From an uncultured Clostridia bacterium (GTDB lineage: Bacteria; Bacillota; Clostridia; HGM11514): DNA of 64,000 bases. Position numbers and translations under genes: made by a program. The stretch lies in NCBI GenBank assembly GCA_934464705.1, contig CAKSKB010000008.1, positions 52,382 through 116,381 on the forward strand, read 5' to 3'. Under the pieces are notes generated by a model. That model did not search any database, had not been told where the DNA came from, and was given only the letters and a program-made list of their open reading frames with translations. This document shows, in pieces, positions 17,465 to 26,354 of the stretch (position 1 is its first letter; each line of letters opens with the position of its first letter).

Positions 17465-17482
17465 AGGGGGCATTGCCCCCTT
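17465..17482 (-). other. Stem-loop at the 5' end of the secreted-protein mRNA
   Basis: AGGGGGC/GCCCCCT arms around ATT form a 7-bp GC hairpin. From the promoter spacing, the transcript of the 15422-17434 gene would begin close to 17483, so this hairpin caps its 5' end and could stabilise it. It has no T run suitable for termination of the upstream gene. Confidence 0.5.
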
Positions 17483-17489
17483 CACACTT

Positions 17490-17518
17490 AATATAACACA
17501 ATCACATTGATTGATAAA
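17490..17518 (-). promoter_or_regulatory. Promoter of the 670-residue secreted protein gene
   Basis: Minus-strand TTTATC (17518-17513), 17-nt spacer, TATATT (17495-17490). It lines up with the promoter of the paralogue at 24333-24361 with nearly the same distance to the start codon (84 versus 83 nt from the -35 edge). Confidence 0.65.
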
Positions 17519-17526
17519 TAGACAAT

Positions 17527-17554
17527 ATTGACCATATTTTGTACAATATTTTTA
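17527..17554. promoter_or_regulatory. Shared upstream element, copy 1 (TTGACC...TGTACAATATTTTTA)
   Basis: TTGACC at 17528-17533 and TGTACAATATTTTTA from 17540 have the same 12-nt offset as in the element at 24371-24397. It lies just upstream of the -35 box. The TTGTACAA core is palindromic. Probably an activator site, plausibly for the AraC protein encoded at 24411. Confidence 0.5.
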
Positions 17555-17585
17555 TCGGTCAAGCAACCTCTGAGGCGTCTGTTCA

Positions 17586-17836
17586 GCTAACCGTTATTGG
17601 TTTTTATCGGCTGATTTTCCCCAATACTGCGCAAACTCAATTGATAATACACAAAGTATTAACTTCATTCGCTTACTTGTCTTGAGAAAAATCGGCTCGA
17701 TAAAAACTGCGCGCACCTTATGGCGAAATAATTTTTAGTCATTTTTGGTGCGGAGATCGCTGACAGGCGTTTGCCTTTCAATGACGACAAGCCGAAAAGG
17801 GCAAAAATTAGTCGTCATAAGGCATTAATGGTTAGC
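17586..17836. repeat. 231-bp dispersed structured repeat, copy 1, with terminal stem
   Basis: Core 17598-17828 matches 37943-38173 over 231 bp with about eight substitutions and no gaps. Outside the core, GCTAACC (17586-17592) and GGTTAGC (17830-17836) form a terminal stem. Two inner inverted repeats are present: TTTTTATCGGCTGATTTT with AAAAATCGGCTCGATAAAAA, and CCTTATGGCGAAATAATTTTT with AAAAATTAGTCGTCATAAGG. The right terminal arm covers the stop codon of the SLH gene at 17832-17834. This fills most of the 397-bp gap between the two paralogous genes. Confidence 0.9.
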
Positions 17837-20800
17837 CGAGCAGTCGCCTTACAATACTTGCCGCCTGTGCACGGGTTGCGTTGGCATTCGGTGCAAAAGT
17901 ACCGTCGCCCATGCCGGAGATTAAGCCGACTGAGCTTGCCGTATCAACCGCCGCTTTTGCCCAGTCCGCAATTTCGGCTTTATCGGTGAAGTTATCGATT
18001 CCGCCGTTTGCGCCTTGCTTTTCAAGATAGGAGTATGCGTTAACAATTATAACCGCCATTTCCTGTCTTGTGATATTGTCGTTAGGCCTGAAATAGCCGT
18101 CGTAACCCGAGATTATACCGGCTTCCGAGCAAGCGCCCACATAAGGAGCAAACCACTCGCCGTTTACATCTTTGTAGTCCGCCGTTTTGTCCGAAAGCTT
18201 GAGTGCTCTTGCGATAATTGCTGCAAATTCCGCTCTTGTGATGTTTCGGTCGGGGTCGAAAAGCGTGTCCGAAACACCCGAAACGATTCCTGCCTTGTTC
18301 ATAGCCAAAACATCAGCCGCTGCCCAATGACCTGCCATATCCGTAAACGGATTTGAAATACTCGGGTTGGTGGTTTCGCCTGAATAGAATCCGCTTGTTC
18401 CCTTATTTCCGGAAGGCTTTGTCACACCGCTGCCGTTTCCTCCGCCGGGGGTTTCGGAAGGCTCGTCGCCATTATCATCGGACGGTGATTTAATTTCGGA
18501 AATTGCAACGGTATAAACCGCTTCCGTTCCGTTCTGCGCAATGACTTTTACCGTGGCTGTACCGGGGAGCGACTCCGCCTGTGTAACCTCAACCTTTGCA
18601 TAAGCGTTTGCCGCCTTTGCGGAAACAATAGCCGCCGTGCCCTCCTTAACGGTTGCCCGATATTCGGTCTTTCCTTTAATAATATTTATTGCCCTGTCAT
18701 TTATAAACAGCTCGGAAAGGCTTGTATCGCCTGACTTTTTATAAAGCGCAGCTACCGAATAACATCCGGGATTTTCCGCAGCCATTCTGCCGCTGCCGAT
18801 TGTTTTTTCGTACTTTCCGCAAACAAGAGTTTTTCCTATAAATGAAGGAATTTCAAGCTCCGATTTCACGCCGATGTTAAGCGAAAGCAGAACATCTCCG
18901 TAAACCGTTTCGTCATTGTCCGCCCTTGAAATCACAAGCAAATCTCCGCTGATTGTCTGCGCCGGCACATACATTGAAAACGCATTGCCGTCAACCGTAC
19001 CGCTTATTTTCAGCTGAGGAATGTCTGTTCCGGAAAGAGTCAGCCCGACCTTTGAAAGTTCGCCGACATTTATCTCGGCAAAGCTTAATCCCGCCTCAAC
19101 CTTAAGCGTACCGCTTGCGGAAACGGAGGTTATTCTCTTTTTCGTGAAATTCTCATACGCTGTCATAAGCGCCGAAGAAGTGTCCGAATTTTCAATGGCA
19201 TTTTTAAATTCCTCAATATCCGAATCCGCCCATGCTCCGAGATGTGTTCCGCTCGGTGCGGAATCGGCAACGGACATAAGCTCCGCCTTAAGTTTTCCGA
19301 CATCACCTTCGGTTTCTTCAACATACACCGGTGCGGAAATAGCGGTTTCGCCCCTTGCCCCGCCGAAATCAACCGGAGTTACCGAAAACTTAATGTACTT
19401 ACCCCTGAGATTTTCGGTAATTGTCAGAGTTTTGCCGTCCGCAATTTTTTCGTAAGTTCCGTCTATGCGGTCCGCCGCAAGAAATTCCGTAACCGTTGCG
19501 CCCTCACTGTCGCTTTCGGAATCCGAATATGTATAACCGCCTTTTATGGTGTTTCCTACAGCTGCCGCACCTGTTATTTTTACATTTTCGGCTGTCGGAG
19601 CACTGTTTTCAACGCCGTATCTTCCGATTGCGTCAAAGTCAATATACGGAAAATCCTTGTACTTTGCGTACATATCATCCGAAAGATTGTAGTTGCCGTT
19701 TGCATAATCTTTAAACATTCCGGTGTTTCCGCGCCTAATAATCGTGTTCGTATCAAGCTTTTTGGGATAATGACCGTCCATTCCCCTTATGTTCCAGCAG
19801 CTGCCGTTTGCATACTGCGGCTCTTTGTCAATATAAATAATCATATTGCCGGAGATGGTGCTGCTCTGATATTCAACCGCTTCCGGATGTTCATATGCAT
19901 CCTTAATCCACGGCCAGCGCTCCCAGTAAAGCGGATTATCATAAATCTGCTTAAAGGTTCCGAAATACACATCCTTGCTCTGCCAATCGGAACTTCCGTA
20001 ATTTTCGGTCACGACAAACTTCCAGTTTTCGTCCGACCAGTCGCACATATAATAAACTCTTGTTGCGTCGATTATAATATTATCGTACATATCGTCGCAC
20101 TGACCGCCATGACTCTTGAACACCTCGACATTGCGAAGGTCCGGACCGAATACATTTCCGTAAATCGAAAGGTCGGAGCTGCCGTCATCGGTAAACACGC
20201 AGCACGGGAAATAATTTCTGCCCTCCTGGTCGTTTCCTATGCCGTAAAAATGATTGTACCTTATAATATTGCCGTGCTCGCTTAAGTTTCTGCCGGTATA
20301 GATTACACCGGAGTCGGTTCCGTTAATACAGGAATTTGTAAAGCTGTTATACTCCATAACATTAAGACAGCCTCCGAATGTCATTGCCGAGTGTGAAAAG
20401 TTCTTGAATTCACAGTGCGAAACGACATTTCCGACGCCGTTCAGCGCAACACCGGGAGCATAGGTTTCCTTGGTGAACGAGCAGTTGTCAAACACCGAAT
20501 TGGTAATAAGATTGTTGCCCGATTCCAGCGTTTTGTAATTACCGCCGGTAACAAGATATATTCCACCGATACCGCAGTATTTGAATTCTCCGTTTTTGAA
20601 TGTGCAGTTTGTCACATCGTCCATTCTCATGCCGTAGCGCCCGGTTGCGCTTACGGTGCAGCCGTCAAATGTGATGTTGCCGGCGGACGAAAGGTGCAGA
20701 CCCATTCCGTAGGTTTCCGTAAAAGTTATTCCCCTGAATGTTATGTTGCCCGTGTTTGTCAGCGTTACGAGCGCACATGACGAATCCGTTACCGCAATGT

Positions 20801-23800
20801 CCGGGTCTGCGGAATTATCGAGAGGCCAGAGATACATCTTCCTGTTTTCAATGTCAATGTACCACTCGCCGGGCATATCGATTTCCTGATACACATTCAT
20901 AAATCTGAACGGATTATCGGTATTCGGCGCAACTCCGCTTGCTGCGGTGTTTGTGTTTTCCCTTGCAATCATAAGCCCGTCTTTGAGGGTTACATATCTT
21001 ATCGGGGCATACCAGTAATGGTAGAAAAATCCCTGCGCCATAATGTGGTCAAGCCCGAAGGTCCAGCTGTCGGGAATATCCGAGTTGTATTTCAGCTTGA
21101 ATGCCTTCTGGTCTGCGGTGACCTTGCCGTTTCCGCCGTCTGTTCCGTCATCTGCGCCCTTGTTCCAGCGAGCCGAAAGCCAGTCGGTGTTGACTTCGGA
21201 ATTGGGGAACCTCGCAAGCGTCATATCCTTGCCGTTCCATGTTACAATCGGAGTTTCCAGAACCGACTGATTATCCTTTATTTTATATTCCGACATTTCG
21301 CCTATGCCGAGGTCGTCAAGATCCGCAACCAGAACCTTTTCTTTAGCTTCGGGCGAACGGAGAATATCCTTCATTTCGCCTTCAACCGCACTGAATTTAT
21401 CAAGTCCGAAATGAACGCCGCCCGTTATCTGAACCTTCTCATCACCGTAGTTTCTGTAGGTAATCGGACAATCTGCGGTTCCGCTGTCCTCTTCTGTGAA
21501 GGCAAGCGTTGAATTAACCTTATAATTTCCGCCGCGGATATATACGGTTATGCTCTTTGCCGCCGTTTTATCAACTGCACGGACAGCCTCCTTTGCCTTT
21601 CCTATTGTGCGGAATGGCTGCGAAAGCGTGCCGGTATTATTGTCGTTTCCGTCTTCCGAAACATAGAACACCACGCCGTTTTCGGAAAAATCTCTCTTGA
21701 ATGTAATTTTGAGAACGCTTCCTTCTTTAATGTCCTCGGGAAGGGTTATTTTGTTATCCGTAATTTCAAGCGGTTTGCCGTCAAGTACCGCAGAACCGGC
21801 AATATGCCCGTCGTCCGGCACAAGTGTAAGCACCTTTTTGCCGCCGACATACGCCTTAAAGCTGCCGCTTATTTCTTTTACGCCGTCCGTAATCTTTCCT
21901 CCGCCGCCGATTTCAAGAGTAATATTTACTTCCTCCTCAGTCAGCCATACATTTTCAATCGAATTGATTTTTTCGGTAAGCTTACCGGCAAGTATTTTCT
22001 GTTCGTCCTCGTTCGGGCGGGAATGTAAACCGCTTTCACCCAAGTCTCCGAAATCAAGATAAAACACCTTGGAATCGCCGCTTTCCGAAACCGCAGCTTC
22101 AATCTGCTGTCTGTAGCAGCCTTCATTTTTAGCGCAGCATATAATCGATGCGTTAGGATACTTTGCTCTGATTTTCTTTATAAATGCCGAGTATGCCGCC
22201 GAAAAACCTTCTGCACCGGCGCCCTCGTCCGCATAATAATCGTTCGTACCGAGAAATACCGTTACAACCTGGGGAACATACGATTCAAAATTCCACTCCG
22301 AAACGCCGTCCCTCCAAAGCTCGGCATAATCATAATTTTCTGCCATTGTTTTTTTCGCTGCAAATCCCGGCAGATTCTTATAAATCCCCTTGCCCGAGCT
22401 TGCAATGACATTCACATCAGCACCAAGCGTGCCTGCCGTGACGGCGGCAAAGGATTTTGAAGCGTCCGATGTGCTTCCTCCCAAACCGTAGCCCGCCGTG
22501 TAGGAGTCGCCTACAAATTCAAGCTTTCTGACCCTTCCGCCGGTCGGGGAGGGCGCAAAGGAATCTGTTTTCAGGGCGTCTGCATAAATATACGCCCCCG
22601 GCTCATCGGAACGCACCGCCGAAACGGTATGCCTTCCCTTGTCAAGGCCCTCGCAAAGCGTTACCCAGCCGTTTTGTTCAACGGCTTTTCTTTCGGTATT
22701 TCCGTCAACCGTAATATTCACATATGCCGGTGCCGAACCGTCAAACCCGGCAATTCTCATCTGAGCACCGCAGCCGCTGAACTCAAACTCAAATCCCGCA
22801 AGAGGAAAGTTCATTGAACGGCCGTTTTCCGTATTTTCTCCTCTGCCCAGAAATCTTACGGACTCCCCGTCTATGTTATAAAGAGCCGCGCCGTCTACCC
22901 TTTTGATATCCGAATAAGAAACACTTTCTCCGATTGAGGCCTTGGCTCTTATAAGCTTTCCTTCATCATCGGCGCCTACGGTATATTCTGCACCGCCTGC
23001 CGCCTTGCTCCAGTTTTTGCCGTCGGACGAAGTTTCCCATTCATAAGTTATATCGCCGTCCCACGCAAAGCTCGGCGTAACATAGTTGGCTGTTCCCCAT
23101 ACTTTAGAGGCGTTAAGCCATGCACCCGGTGTGCTCACGGTACCGGCGGATACAACGGCTGTTTTGAAAAATTCGTACGGTGCTTCCGCAGCCGCCCTCG
23201 TTCTCAGTATTCCCTCAACGCTTGCAGAACCGTAAATCTGCGGCTTAGAAAGCACTGTACCGGTATTTTCAAAATCAGTGTCGGTATAGGTTGAAAGCAC
23301 AACATCGTCATAATATGCTCCGTCTGCGGCATAAAGGATTGCCGTCTGGACATGCGACGGAAAGTTATCCGTAAACAGTTCGATACCGTCAAGATAATAT
23401 TTAACAGCATTTTGATTTTCGGTATTTGTGTTTGCCGAAATCGCTATCTGGTGCCAGCCTTTGCTTCTTTCTATATATGCTTCAGGCTGTTCAAAAGGCC
23501 ATTTTACCTCGCCGCCGTACTGAGAAGCATAGGCCGTTCCGTCAAGAAACGCCGTTTGTTCTCTCATTGACGGAGTAAACTGAGCGGCCGTTCTCTGCCC
23601 CTGTATGTTTTTATATCCGTAATAACCGCTCGACTTATCGAGAACACCGACAGTAACATTTCCCCAGCCCTTTGCGCCCCATGCGCCCCAGGCATTGAAA
23701 TTAACTGCCGCGCCGACCTCCGAATTTTCGGATATTACGCCGTCATCGTAAAACCAGGTTTCAACGAAAAATCTTTTGTATGTATCATTTTTTGTCCATG

Positions 23801-24278
23801 ACTGCGTTTGAATATTGATTGATTTATTCGCCGAATTAACAGACGGATTTACCGAATGGTTTCCGCTTCTTGAAAAATTCAGTTTCAAATCGTTCCCCGA
23901 TTCAAACCTGTTGTTGAGCTTTGCGCCTTTTGTCACATTCAGCGCAATTTTAGCCGAAACCGTTGTTTTATCGGGGTTTTCCTTAGTAACGGTCACGATT
24001 GCGCAGCCCTCATGGCGGGGTGTAACCGTGCCGTCTGCCGATACGGTAAGCACAAAATCGTAGTTTGAAGAATACGAAAGCCCTTCCGTTATTTCGTTTC
24101 CGTTTTCGTCTTTTGCAACGATTTTACCGCTGCTCCACTCTCCGGCTGCAGATTCGTAAAGAGTCTGCGTTCCGGAAAGGTCGATTCTCTCTGCAGATTC
24201 ATCTGCCGAAACCGAAACCGTAAACAACATCGTCATTACCACTGCAAGCACGGTAAACAGGCTTACAATTTTTTTCAT
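17832..24278 (-). CDS. Giant SLH-anchored surface enzyme: LamG-like, SGNH esterase, beta-helix and SLH domains
   Basis: 2148 residues. Order seen: signal peptide (1-25); Ig-like and LamG-like region shared with the 670-residue paralogue (about 28-450); a jelly-roll plus SGNH hydrolase unit (about 455-780) with GDSYTAGYG (near 588), GTNDYY (near 675) and LHSRPN (near 748), in the layout of CE2-type acetylesterases; a right-handed beta-helix (about 864-1550) opening with FYVSEDGNDNNTG and containing ARFPNS and EWYIDIENRKMYLWP, resembling GH141/GH120-like enzymes; Ig-like and helical spacers; a cadherin-like domain (about 1850-1930); three SLH repeats (about 1972-2148) that bind pyruvylated wall polymer. 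It probably deacetylates and cleaves plant polysaccharide at the cell surface. Regulated from 24333-24397; the AraC gene is divergent. Confidence 0.9.
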   Translation of the reverse strand: MKKIVSLFTVLAVVMTMLFTVSVSADESAERIDLSGTQTLYESAAGEWSSGKIVAKDENGNEITEGLSYSSNYDFVLTVSADGTVTPRHEGCAIVTVTKENPDKTTVSAKIALNVTKGAKLNNRFESGNDLKLNFSRSGNHSVNPSVNSANKSINIQTQSWTKNDTYKRFFVETWFYDDGVISENSEVGAAVNFNAWGAWGAKGWGNVTVGVLDKSSGYYGYKNIQGQRTAAQFTPSMREQTAFLDGTAYASQYGGEVKWPFEQPEAYIERSKGWHQIAISANTNTENQNAVKYYLDGIELFTDNFPSHVQTAILYAADGAYYDDVVLSTYTDTDFENTGTVLSKPQIYGSASVEGILRTRAAAEAPYEFFKTAVVSAGTVSTPGAWLNASKVWGTANYVTPSFAWDGDITYEWETSSDGKNWSKAAGGAEYTVGADDEGKLIRAKASIGESVSYSDIKRVDGAALYNIDGESVRFLGRGENTENGRSMNFPLAGFEFEFSGCGAQMRIAGFDGSAPAYVNITVDGNTERKAVEQNGWVTLCEGLDKGRHTVSAVRSDEPGAYIYADALKTDSFAPSPTGGRVRKLEFVGDSYTAGYGLGGSTSDASKSFAAVTAGTLGADVNVIASSGKGIYKNLPGFAAKKTMAENYDYAELWRDGVSEWNFESYVPQVVTVFLGTNDYYADEGAGAEGFSAAYSAFIKKIRAKYPNASIICCAKNEGCYRQQIEAAVSESGDSKVFYLDFGDLGESGLHSRPNEDEQKILAGKLTEKINSIENVWLTEEEVNITLEIGGGGKITDGVKEISGSFKAYVGGKKVLTLVPDDGHIAGSAVLDGKPLEITDNKITLPEDIKEGSVLKITFKRDFSENGVVFYVSEDGNDNNTGTLSQPFRTIGKAKEAVRAVDKTAAKSITVYIRGGNYKVNSTLAFTEEDSGTADCPITYRNYGDEKVQITGGVHFGLDKFSAVEGEMKDILRSPEAKEKVLVADLDDLGIGEMSEYKIKDNQSVLETPIVTWNGKDMTLARFPNSEVNTDWLSARWNKGADDGTDGGNGKVTADQKAFKLKYNSDIPDSWTFGLDHIMAQGFFYHYWYAPIRYVTLKDGLMIARENTNTAASGVAPNTDNPFRFMNVYQEIDMPGEWYIDIENRKMYLWPLDNSADPDIAVTDSSCALVTLTNTGNITFRGITFTETYGMGLHLSSAGNITFDGCTVSATGRYGMRMDDVTNCTFKNGEFKYCGIGGIYLVTGGNYKTLESGNNLITNSVFDNCSFTKETYAPGVALNGVGNVVSHCEFKNFSHSAMTFGGCLNVMEYNSFTNSCINGTDSGVIYTGRNLSEHGNIIRYNHFYGIGNDQEGRNYFPCCVFTDDGSSDLSIYGNVFGPDLRNVEVFKSHGGQCDDMYDNIIIDATRVYYMCDWSDENWKFVVTENYGSSDWQSKDVYFGTFKQIYDNPLYWERWPWIKDAYEHPEAVEYQSSTISGNMIIYIDKEPQYANGSCWNIRGMDGHYPKKLDTNTIIRRGNTGMFKDYANGNYNLSDDMYAKYKDFPYIDFDAIGRYGVENSAPTAENVKITGAAAVGNTIKGGYTYSDSESDSEGATVTEFLAADRIDGTYEKIADGKTLTITENLRGKYIKFSVTPVDFGGARGETAISAPVYVEETEGDVGKLKAELMSVADSAPSGTHLGAWADSDIEEFKNAIENSDTSSALMTAYENFTKKRITSVSASGTLKVEAGLSFAEINVGELSKVGLTLSGTDIPQLKISGTVDGNAFSMYVPAQTISGDLLVISRADNDETVYGDVLLSLNIGVKSELEIPSFIGKTLVCGKYEKTIGSGRMAAENPGCYSVAALYKKSGDTSLSELFINDRAINIIKGKTEYRATVKEGTAAIVSAKAANAYAKVEVTQAESLPGTATVKVIAQNGTEAVYTVAISEIKSPSDDNGDEPSETPGGGNGSGVTKPSGNKGTSGFYSGETTNPSISNPFTDMAGHWAAADVLAMNKAGIVSGVSDTLFDPDRNITRAEFAAIIARALKLSDKTADYKDVNGEWFAPYVGACSEAGIISGYDGYFRPNDNITRQEMAVIIVNAYSYLEKQGANGGIDNFTDKAEIADWAKAAVDTASSVGLISGMGDGTFAPNANATRAQAASIVRRLLG

Positions 24279-24332
24279 ATAAAATTCCTCCTTAAAAACA
24301 TTTACAAAAACCGTTTTTTATGGTACAATATT

Positions 24333-24361
24333 ATTATAAATCTTGCACATAGGATTGTAAA
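24333..24361 (-). promoter_or_regulatory. Promoter of the SLH surface enzyme gene
   Basis: Minus-strand TTTACA (24361-24356), 17-nt spacer, TATAAT (24338-24333); AAGGAGG precedes the ATG at 24278. Confidence 0.75.
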
Positions 24362-24397
24362 TGTACAATGTTGACCTCAATTTGTACAATATTTTTA
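24362..24397. promoter_or_regulatory. Shared upstream element, copy 2, in the divergent region with the AraC gene
   Basis: TTGACC (24371-24376) and TGTACAATATTTTTA (from 24383) repeat the element at 17527-17554 at the same distance from the start codon of the minus-strand gene. A second TGTACAA lies at 24362-24368 and GTACAA at about 24323. Repeated TGTACAA motifs overlapping the divergent promoters make this a candidate binding site for the AraC-family protein starting at 24411. Confidence 0.55.
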
Positions 24398-24410
24398 AGG
24401 GGGTGCTTTT

Positions 24411-25274
24411 ATGGAAACAGAGCATTCAAAGCCGCAGATAGTGCACTTTGACATAACCTCGGGAAAAATAGAAAATCAGAAATCGTTCAACGGTGCTCCG
24501 TACATTATTTTTCAGAAGCACACGAACGAAAGCGTAAGCCCGCACTGGCATCCGCAATCCGAATTCTGGCTTATTCAGGAAGGCACAGGCAAGGTAACGC
24601 TCGGCAGCACAACATACGATGTTCAGGCAGGCGACATTGTATATATCAACAGCAAGGTAAAACATTCTATGGACAAAAATGACTCCAGAGGACTTGCCTA
24701 TCTTTGCCTTATCGTGGAGAATTCTTTTATGGAGGAATGCGGCGTCAGCGGTGCAACGCTGTTCAAAGAGGTAATCCATGACAAAGACATCACAAAGCTC
24801 ATCAACGATATACATACGGAGGCAACGATGAAACGCGCCCATTTTGAGCTGAAAATCAAGGCCGACCTTATTAATATTGCGGTTCTTCTTACAAGGGACC
24901 ATTTTATTTTGCAGTCGGGAGGGCAGAAGGTGGTTACCGAAAAGCCGTGCGAATCCACGGTGAGGGATGTAATAGATTATATTCAGAATAACTACCGAAG
25001 CAAAATATCGCTCAGCAAGATAGCAAAATCCTGTCACATATCAAAATGCTATATGTGCAGGATTTTCAAGGAAACAACCGGCGATACGGTTTTGTCATAT
25101 CTAAATAATATCAGATGCATTTATGCGGAATATCTTATATGCACCACTAATATGTCCGTTGCCGACGCTGCGGAAGCAAGCGGATTCGGCAGTGCGGCAT
25201 ACTTTTCGAGAGTTTTCAAAAAGATTTACGGATATCCGCCGATTCATGCAAAAAGCCGTTCAAAGGCATTTTGA
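24411..25274 (+). CDS. AraC-family regulator with cupin sensor domain
   Basis: 287 residues. N-terminal cupin (about 25-110) with SPHWHPQSEFWLIQEG, and a C-terminal double helix-turn-helix domain (about 185-285) with KISLSKIAKSCHISKCYMCR and SVADAAEASGFGSAAYFSR. Such proteins bind a sugar ligand and activate nearby carbohydrate genes. The gene is divergent from the SLH surface enzyme and shares a 132-bp control region with it. GGGGGTG precedes the ATG. The end of the gene lies inside a hairpin that serves the convergent SGNH gene. Confidence 0.93.
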   Translation: METEHSKPQIVHFDITSGKIENQKSFNGAPYIIFQKHTNESVSPHWHPQSEFWLIQEGTGKVTLGSTTYDVQAGDIVYINSKVKHSMDKNDSRGLAYLCLIVENSFMEECGVSGATLFKEVIHDKDITKLINDIHTEATMKRAHFELKIKADLINIAVLLTRDHFILQSGGQKVVTEKPCESTVRDVIDYIQNNYRSKISLSKIAKSCHISKCYMCRIFKETTGDTVLSYLNNIRCIYAEYLICTTNMSVADAAEASGFGSAAYFSRVFKKIYGYPPIHAKSRSKAF

Positions 25275-25287
25275 ACCTTTGAACGGC
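25255..25287 (-). terminator. Terminator of the SGNH gene, overlapping the araC 3' end
   Basis: A perfect 12-bp inverted repeat (GCCGTTCAAAGG / CCTTTGAACGGC) with a 9-nt loop; on the minus strand it is followed by TTTTT. The araC stop codon lies in the loop. Confidence 0.8.
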
Positions 25288-25298
25288 GAAAAAGTCGG

Positions 25299-26294
25299 TT
25301 AAATATATTCTTTCATAATTTCAGCAGCGTTAAATCCCATAAGAGCGTGCCCTTCGGTTGAAGGGTGAATACCGTCGGCTGTCAGCCAGCGCCCTTCGGG
25401 GAGAATCTTGTTCCCGTCAATAAAATGAAGATTGTCACGCTTATGCGAAGCATGATAATTTTTTATAATCTCATTGAATTTTCTGTATTTTTCGGAGGTT
25501 CCTTCATTGTATGTGCCGGAATAAAGATACATAGACGGCGCAAATACTGTTTTTCCGGTTTCCGAAAGTTTATCGATAAAATATGTATAGCGTTTTTCAA
25601 ATTCGCCGCAGTCAAACAAGCCGACCATGTTTATACCGATTTCCGCATATGCAAAATCCCAGTCTGTCTTTGCGGAGAGCCAATCGGCAACTGCGCTTTC
25701 AGCAAAACAGGAACCGCCCACACCCTTGTTGATAACATCAGCACCGAGGTATCTTGCGGCGGTCTGTATATAACACAGATTGCTCGCAAAAGCGCCTGCG
25801 CCGTGAGTTATCGAGGAACCGTATGCAAGCATGGTCTTTTTTGGGAGTTCCGACTTTTTGGGCGGCCTTACCCCGCCCTCGAGAGCGTCGATTTCCCCGA
25901 CAACCGCCATGAACGCATGAAAATGTATTCTTATGACATTCGGGCTGTAAATACACTTCTCAAAGAATTTTTCACCGGTACCGTCTTTCAGTATTGCCGG
26001 TCTTGAAATGCATATGTTCTTGGTTTCACCGGCAGCAATCCTGTATTTCGCCTGAAAGAAGTCCCCGAAATACACGATTATATCGCCATTTCCCGAAAAC
26101 GAACTTATATTGACAAATACAGTGTCGGAGTCGGTCACGAACCTGAGCTCGCAGTTGCAGGCATATCGTGCCATGTTTCGGCAATGAGGATTACACTCTT
26201 TCAAGACCTCTTTCGGGTAACGGAAAAGCCTGTCGCCCCTTGCTTCTTTTTCGATATAGTCCGCATTATGATACATTACATTTCCTTTTATCAT
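25299..26294 (-). CDS. SGNH/GDSL-family esterase with N-terminal beta domain
   Basis: 331 residues, no signal peptide, so cytoplasmic. Residues 1-155 form a beta-rich domain like the jelly roll found in front of many two-domain carbohydrate esterases; residues about 160-331 are an SGNH hydrolase with YGSSITHG (nucleophile Ser), NKGVGGS (block II Gly), an EIGIN segment where GxND is usual, and DGIHPSTEGH carrying the catalytic Asp and His. Probably removes acyl groups from imported oligosaccharides. The missing Asn-Asp in block III is a variation. The ATG at 26294 has GGGGAG upstream. Confidence 0.88.
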   Translation of the reverse strand: MIKGNVMYHNADYIEKEARGDRLFRYPKEVLKECNPHCRNMARYACNCELRFVTDSDTVFVNISSFSGNGDIIVYFGDFFQAKYRIAAGETKNICISRPAILKDGTGEKFFEKCIYSPNVIRIHFHAFMAVVGEIDALEGGVRPPKKSELPKKTMLAYGSSITHGAGAFASNLCYIQTAARYLGADVINKGVGGSCFAESAVADWLSAKTDWDFAYAEIGINMVGLFDCGEFEKRYTYFIDKLSETGKTVFAPSMYLYSGTYNEGTSEKYRKFNEIIKNYHASHKRDNLHFIDGNKILPEGRWLTADGIHPSTEGHALMGFNAAEIMKEYI

Positions 26295-26322
26295 AGTATT
26301 TCTCCCCTTTTTTACACAAAAA

Positions 26323-26354
26323 TAAGCCGTCCGTCCCCGAACGGCCTATTATGA
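26323..26354 (-). terminator. Hairpin after the small secreted protein gene
   Basis: An imperfect stem between GCCGTCCG and CGAACGGC-type arms, followed on the minus strand by TTATTTTTG. It sits between the stop at 26355 and the start of the SGNH gene. Confidence 0.5.

Noticed and set aside
19242..20285. A 347-codon plus-strand frame inside the SLH surface gene
   Set aside because: Antisense to conserved beta-helix and Ig-like domains, composition typical of a shadow frame, no start signals.
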